Source of the DNA: Agrostemma githago
Taxonomy: Eukaryota > Streptophyta > Magnoliopsida > Caryophyllales > Caryophyllaceae
Direction of reading: 5' to 3'
Length of the DNA stretch: 64,000 nucleotides
Assembly (NCBI GenBank): GCA_958450325.1
Contig: OY288257.1
Location: 9,319,873-9,383,872 of the forward strand
This document shows positions 60,357 to 64,000 of this stretch, one piece after another. Each line of letters begins with the position of its first letter. Within the stretch, counting starts at the first letter, position 1. The notes below the pieces were generated by a model, which was given only the letters and a program-made list of their open reading frames with translations, had not been told where the DNA came from and made no database searches. The position numbers were made by a program, and so were the translations under genes.

Positions 60357-62935
60357 CAACATTATCCGAGAGTCTAGATTTGATTTAAGCCGGAGTCTGA
60401 GTTCGAGTCTAGGATGTTCTATTTCCTTCACTTTCCATTTCCAAATCAGAGTCAAAGTCTTTTGCATTCTGTCCTCTTTTTCACATTTCAATAAACTCAG
60501 TTTTTCTATTTCACATATATACTTTCCCTATGTGTTTCCGAGAACATGATGAACACCATCATACACTGTGAGCACATGCACGTGACTATTGTGGGCACAT
60601 CTATAATGACTGCAGGAAACCGAGCCCGTGTTTTCCTTTTACCTGTTCCATGTCTGACATAGAAAGCCACATAACCACCCTTAGTAGGAGCGGTATCGAA
60701 TCCTATGACGAATCTAGGTAGTCTCCTAGTTTGGGTCCAAGACAGGAGGCAAGCCCATTTCCCACAATAAACACCCATCCGATAAGATCAACCGATCCCT
60801 ACCTTTGGAATTAGTCCAACCAAAATTCAAAAAACCCATGACCGGGGCTGAGAGGTCAACCAACATTCAAAAAACCCATGACCGGGGCCGAGAGGTCAAC
60901 CAAAATTCAAGAAACCCATGACCGGGGCTGAGAGGTCAACCAAAATTCAAGAAACCCATGACCGGGGCTGAGAGGTCAACCAACATTCAAAAAAAAACCC
61001 ATGACCGGGGCTAAGAGGTCAACCAGCAAAAATTCAAAAAAAAACCCATGACCGGGGCTAAGAGGTCAATAAAAAAAAAATCAAATACCCATGACCTTGG
61101 TCAACGGTCAACTCAAGTGAAAATCCTTTGACAGGGGTACGGTCAAATTCAAAATTATCAATACCATCAAATAGGGGAGAAACGATCAAGCTGGTCAGCT
61201 AGCACCACATCTAGCCTTCCCACATTACAACCCTCAAGACCTTCCCGAGACCTAGGCTAGAGACAACTCGGATTTTTGAGGATTCAAGCTCCATAGGATA
61301 CCCTAACCATTAGGGCCAGACATGGAAATCAGATCCCGCATTATCAAACCTACTCCGATCGAAGTTCGAGTCATTATTACTCGACTTCCCTCTTTCCTAC
61401 CACATTACAATACCTTACCCTCGAAGCCTTAACTCCACAAAATCGAGCTCCAGATTTCGAATCATCAAAGCCACTTACTTCCTAGCACCACATTTCCAAA
61501 AAACATTTAAACCAGTTACCAACCCCAAACACGGGAACTCAACTTGCGGCCGGCATAGAACATGCCCAAATAGTTCACACCACCTCTGGGGGCTACCCCG
61601 GAAAATGCTCACAGTCACAGGATCAACATCCTAACTATTCTAGTCCTTTGGTCAAGACATCATTGGGAATGCACCTAGCCTACACCATTGCTATGGTTAG
61701 TTACACACAAAGCCCTAACAAACTAGGCACCATAATACATTTTTCAACACTGAACTACGGCTTGGTTTGATTTCACTACACGTGAATACGTAGGCGGCCT
61801 TTCAAAAGAGGCACAACCACCCACATTGACACTCATTCAAAAGCACCATCATTCCGGTCACGACACTGTCATGTTCTCAACAGTTAGCCTTGTCATCCTG
61901 GGGGTTTCTCTTAGGTAGAAAGCCTCCATCCGCTCACATAATCCAAATAACTTTCAAATTTAGCCTCCTTTCTATAGTGTGTCCTAGTACTCGGCTCAGT
62001 CGAAGACGAGAATATGTCAGGACTCGAAGCAATACCTACTTCGGGAACATACCCCGAAACCAAAAAAAATTCAAAAGAACACCAGTCTACGGCATTGCTA
62101 CCACAAAGCCCTGTCGTACGGAAACAGTCTCATCTTTCCCGTTCCAAGGATTCGACCATGTTGCCACTCGCCTAGGCTACGGAATAGCGCAACTTAAGAG
62201 TCTTGTCATCTTAGGTGGCCCATCCCCTACCGAGTCACGGTCTAACCCTTAGAGAGTCCAAGTTGTATCTGTCAACTCATCCTCTCGCATCCAGAATCGA
62301 GTCTGTCGGCATACAGGCCTAGCCATGATTTTTTAGGAATCTGTGTCAGAATCTGATCAGGAATCAAGTCATCCCAAACATTCCTTTTCTTCCAAATTTT
62401 TCAAAATTTCCGCCATTTTCAAAAAAAAAATCGGTTTTTTCCAAAAAAAAATCAACCAAAAATCATTTTCTAACCCCGGCACGAGTCGATGTTTTATCTG
62501 TATGTTGCATGCAAAACAGACAGGTATCCCAAGACTCCCGGAGAATTCTCAAAGTTCTCAGTGAAAATTCAAGCAACATTTTCGCTGAGGAATCAGATGT
62601 ATCAGTAAGCGATACATCCGCAGCTTCTAATAGAGGCTCCCGCGCAATTCAAAGATGGGACGTATCAGTAAGCGGTACACCCATAGCCTCCAAGGCAAAC
62701 TCCCACGCAATTTCAAGATGGAGATTGTCTGTAAACAGACAAACCCAAGACTTTTTTAGTAGAAAGTCCCCGCGCCGTTATTGACATCTATCCAGGTATG
62801 ATTCCTATCTTATGGCTGGCGTGCCCTTCACGCAAGTCTAATGGACTCTAAACGACCCGATCGGAAGTCTGCCAGGTCTTAACCCTCGATTGACCCGGTA
62901 GCTACTCTGACTTTCGCCTTGTCCAAGCCTCAGTC
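60357..62935. other. Non-coding interior replacing pol in the gag-only element
   Basis: It contains the 40-bp array at its left, and near 62.6-62.74 kb two similar copies of a stretch with GTATCAGTAAGCGATAC and TCCCGCGCAATTC. The last 130 bp resembles the region flanking the polypurine tract of the full-length element. The short plus frames (61890-62252, 62343-62564, 62509-62784) have no domain and are not called. Confidence 0.55.
60816..61100. repeat. Tandem repeat, six to seven units of 40-47 bp
   Basis: Units share CCCATGACCGGGGCTGAGAG and GGTCAACCAAAATTCAA. CCCATG occurs at 60835, 60875, 60915, 60955, 60998, 61045 and 61088 (the last weakly). The array sits in the region that replaces pol and ends in more diverged copies. 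Confidence 0.88.
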
Positions 62936-62948
62936 AGAGTGGGGGCTC
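62936..62948 (+). other. Polypurine tract of the gag-only element
   Basis: AGAGTGGGGGCTC lies directly before the 3' LTR start at 62949. It matches the tract of the full-length element. Confidence 0.82.
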
Positions 62949-63890
62949 TGTAGACACCCACATTTTGACCGCCAGGTGTCTATAGTAGGTCCCGCCAAAC
63001 ACCCGATGATGATAGGACGCAAACGTGCTTTAATGGACTCGGATATGGGCTCGAAATCATGGACATTTGGTTTAGGCTTATTACGGAGTACAAATCTCAC
63101 AAAACCAACCTCAAATCCAGGCCCAGTGAGTCGTTTTGAGTCAAATGAGACTAATTTGGGTCGATTCCGACACCGGGGGTAAAACCGTCTTTTCACGACC
63201 GAGTCAAAACCCGGTCAAAAAATATTCTCGAGACACACGAGTCAGCCGTGACACTTCACACGGCTGATCCGGTCCCAAACACTGCAAAAATCATCTTCAA
63301 ATAATATTAAACAAATCCGTTTAAGGATAGAATTCGATCTCAAGTAGGAATTCTATCAGGAAACCGAAACAGTTTGCAACCCGAGCTCAGATACTCGGCC
63401 AAGACAGCCGAGATATCCCTGTTTCAGCCGAGTTGCTCGGCTTCTTCACCAAGAAACGAGAAGTTTATTCCCTTACGAACTCTCGTATTTCCTATCCAAA
63501 CCGGTATTTCTTGCCACACAAGCAAGACTACCTCGACTCTTATAAATAGGACCTCATATTCAACACAAAACACACATGAAACATCAATAATTCCGACACA
63601 TGAACCATCAATCGATACACAACAAATATTAGTCACACACACACTCAATATCTAGCAAAAAATAGTCTCGACACACGTACAAAGCAAATCTCGAAGTATC
63701 CTCGAAGTCCCGACGAAGCCGTCCCATCCGGCCAAAACCCACGTCCCACACAAAAAACGCACCAATCCGCACCACCCTAACTCGTCCCACATCATCTCGA
63801 CGCTCCCGTGCCTAAGCCACTGTCCGACGAGCTCCATACCGAGAAAATAAAGCATGTAGGTTGAGGGTGTAAATCAAACCCGATTCTTCT

Positions 63891-63979
<89 letters not shown>

Positions 63980-64000
63980 ACGTCTTTCTCCTCTCTTTTC
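62949..64000 (+). repeat. 3' LTR of the gag-only element (first 1052 bp only)
   Basis: It starts TGTAGACACCC and matches the 5' LTR at nearly every position. Differences seen by eye include a few single-base changes (for example near 62990-63003, 63128 and 63136) and the longer CT run. The end lies beyond the window. Confidence 0.92.
63890..63981. repeat. (CT)n microsatellite, 3' LTR copy
   Basis: About 90 bp of CT with one CCT break near 63964. It is the counterpart of the 27-bp run at 56808-56834 and expanded, or was extended during copying, after the LTRs formed. Confidence 0.95.

Larger units (their letters stand above)
55858..64000 (+). mobile_element. Gag-only Retand-like element, non-autonomous, runs off window
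   Basis: The 5' LTR is followed by the Arg-tRNA-type primer site, a leader, a truncated gag and, after about 2.6 kb without pol, the polypurine tract and the start of the 3' LTR. ACAAC at 55853-55857 is a candidate target duplication whose partner lies beyond the window. The ends match those of the element at 25047-40544, but it lies in the opposite direction. Protease, RT, RNase H and integrase are absent. The two LTRs differ at only a handful of sites over 1 kb, so insertion is recent. Confidence 0.9.

Overview
This window is plant nuclear DNA, most likely from a eudicot. The evidence is spliced genes with GT-AG introns, an LTPG-type lipid transfer protein gene, a transit-peptide-like DUF493 gene, and plant-type CACTA, Helitron, L1-like and Ty3/gypsy Tat elements. 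The Tat elements resemble the Retand group first described in Silene, so a Caryophyllales host is a reasonable but unproven guess. There is no sign of prokaryotic or organellar content.

Layout. 0.8-3.1 kb: a complete non-autonomous CACTA transposon (TIRs, GTG target duplication) with a Stowaway MITE nested inside. 3.1-7.4 kb: on the minus strand, a 2.9-kb LTR with an adjoining initiator-Met-type primer site and part of an internal region. 8.3-21.5 kb: a long plus-strand Helitron. It carries an apparently intact five-exon RPA70-C-like gene, a possible distant first exon, a tandem array of double hairpins, and a multi-exon Rep/helicase gene broken by one nonsense codon and one frameshift. Its 3' hairpin and CTAG end at 21.54 kb. 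23.3-46.1 kb: a three-layer nest. A tandem repeat array (unit about 335 bp) was split by an L1-like LINE (13-bp target duplication), and that LINE was split by a 15.5-kb Tat/Retand-like LTR retrotransposon (ATAAC target duplication). The Tat element has an uninterrupted 2038-residue gag-pol frame and a decayed plant-mobile-domain ORF on the opposite strand. 46.4-53.8 kb: the host gene island, with a minus-strand LTPG gene, a minus-strand plastid DUF493 gene and a plus-strand single-exon DnaJ-type cysteine-rich gene. 55.9-64 kb: a second, plus-strand relative of the Tat element with near-identical LTRs, which keeps only the N-terminal part of gag; its 3' LTR runs off the window.

How the parts relate. 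Only the 46-54 kb island looks like ordinary host coding sequence. The gag-only element at 56-64 kb could be mobilised in trans by an intact relative such as the one at 25-40 kb, because both share the same type of primer site, polypurine tract and LTR ends. The RPA-like protein is the usual single-strand-binding partner carried by plant Helitrons. The most unusual structures are the duplicated two-exon module in the Helitron protein, the double-hairpin array beside it, and the ACTCGATCGAGT palindromes shared by the Tat LTRs and the intron of its antisense ORF.
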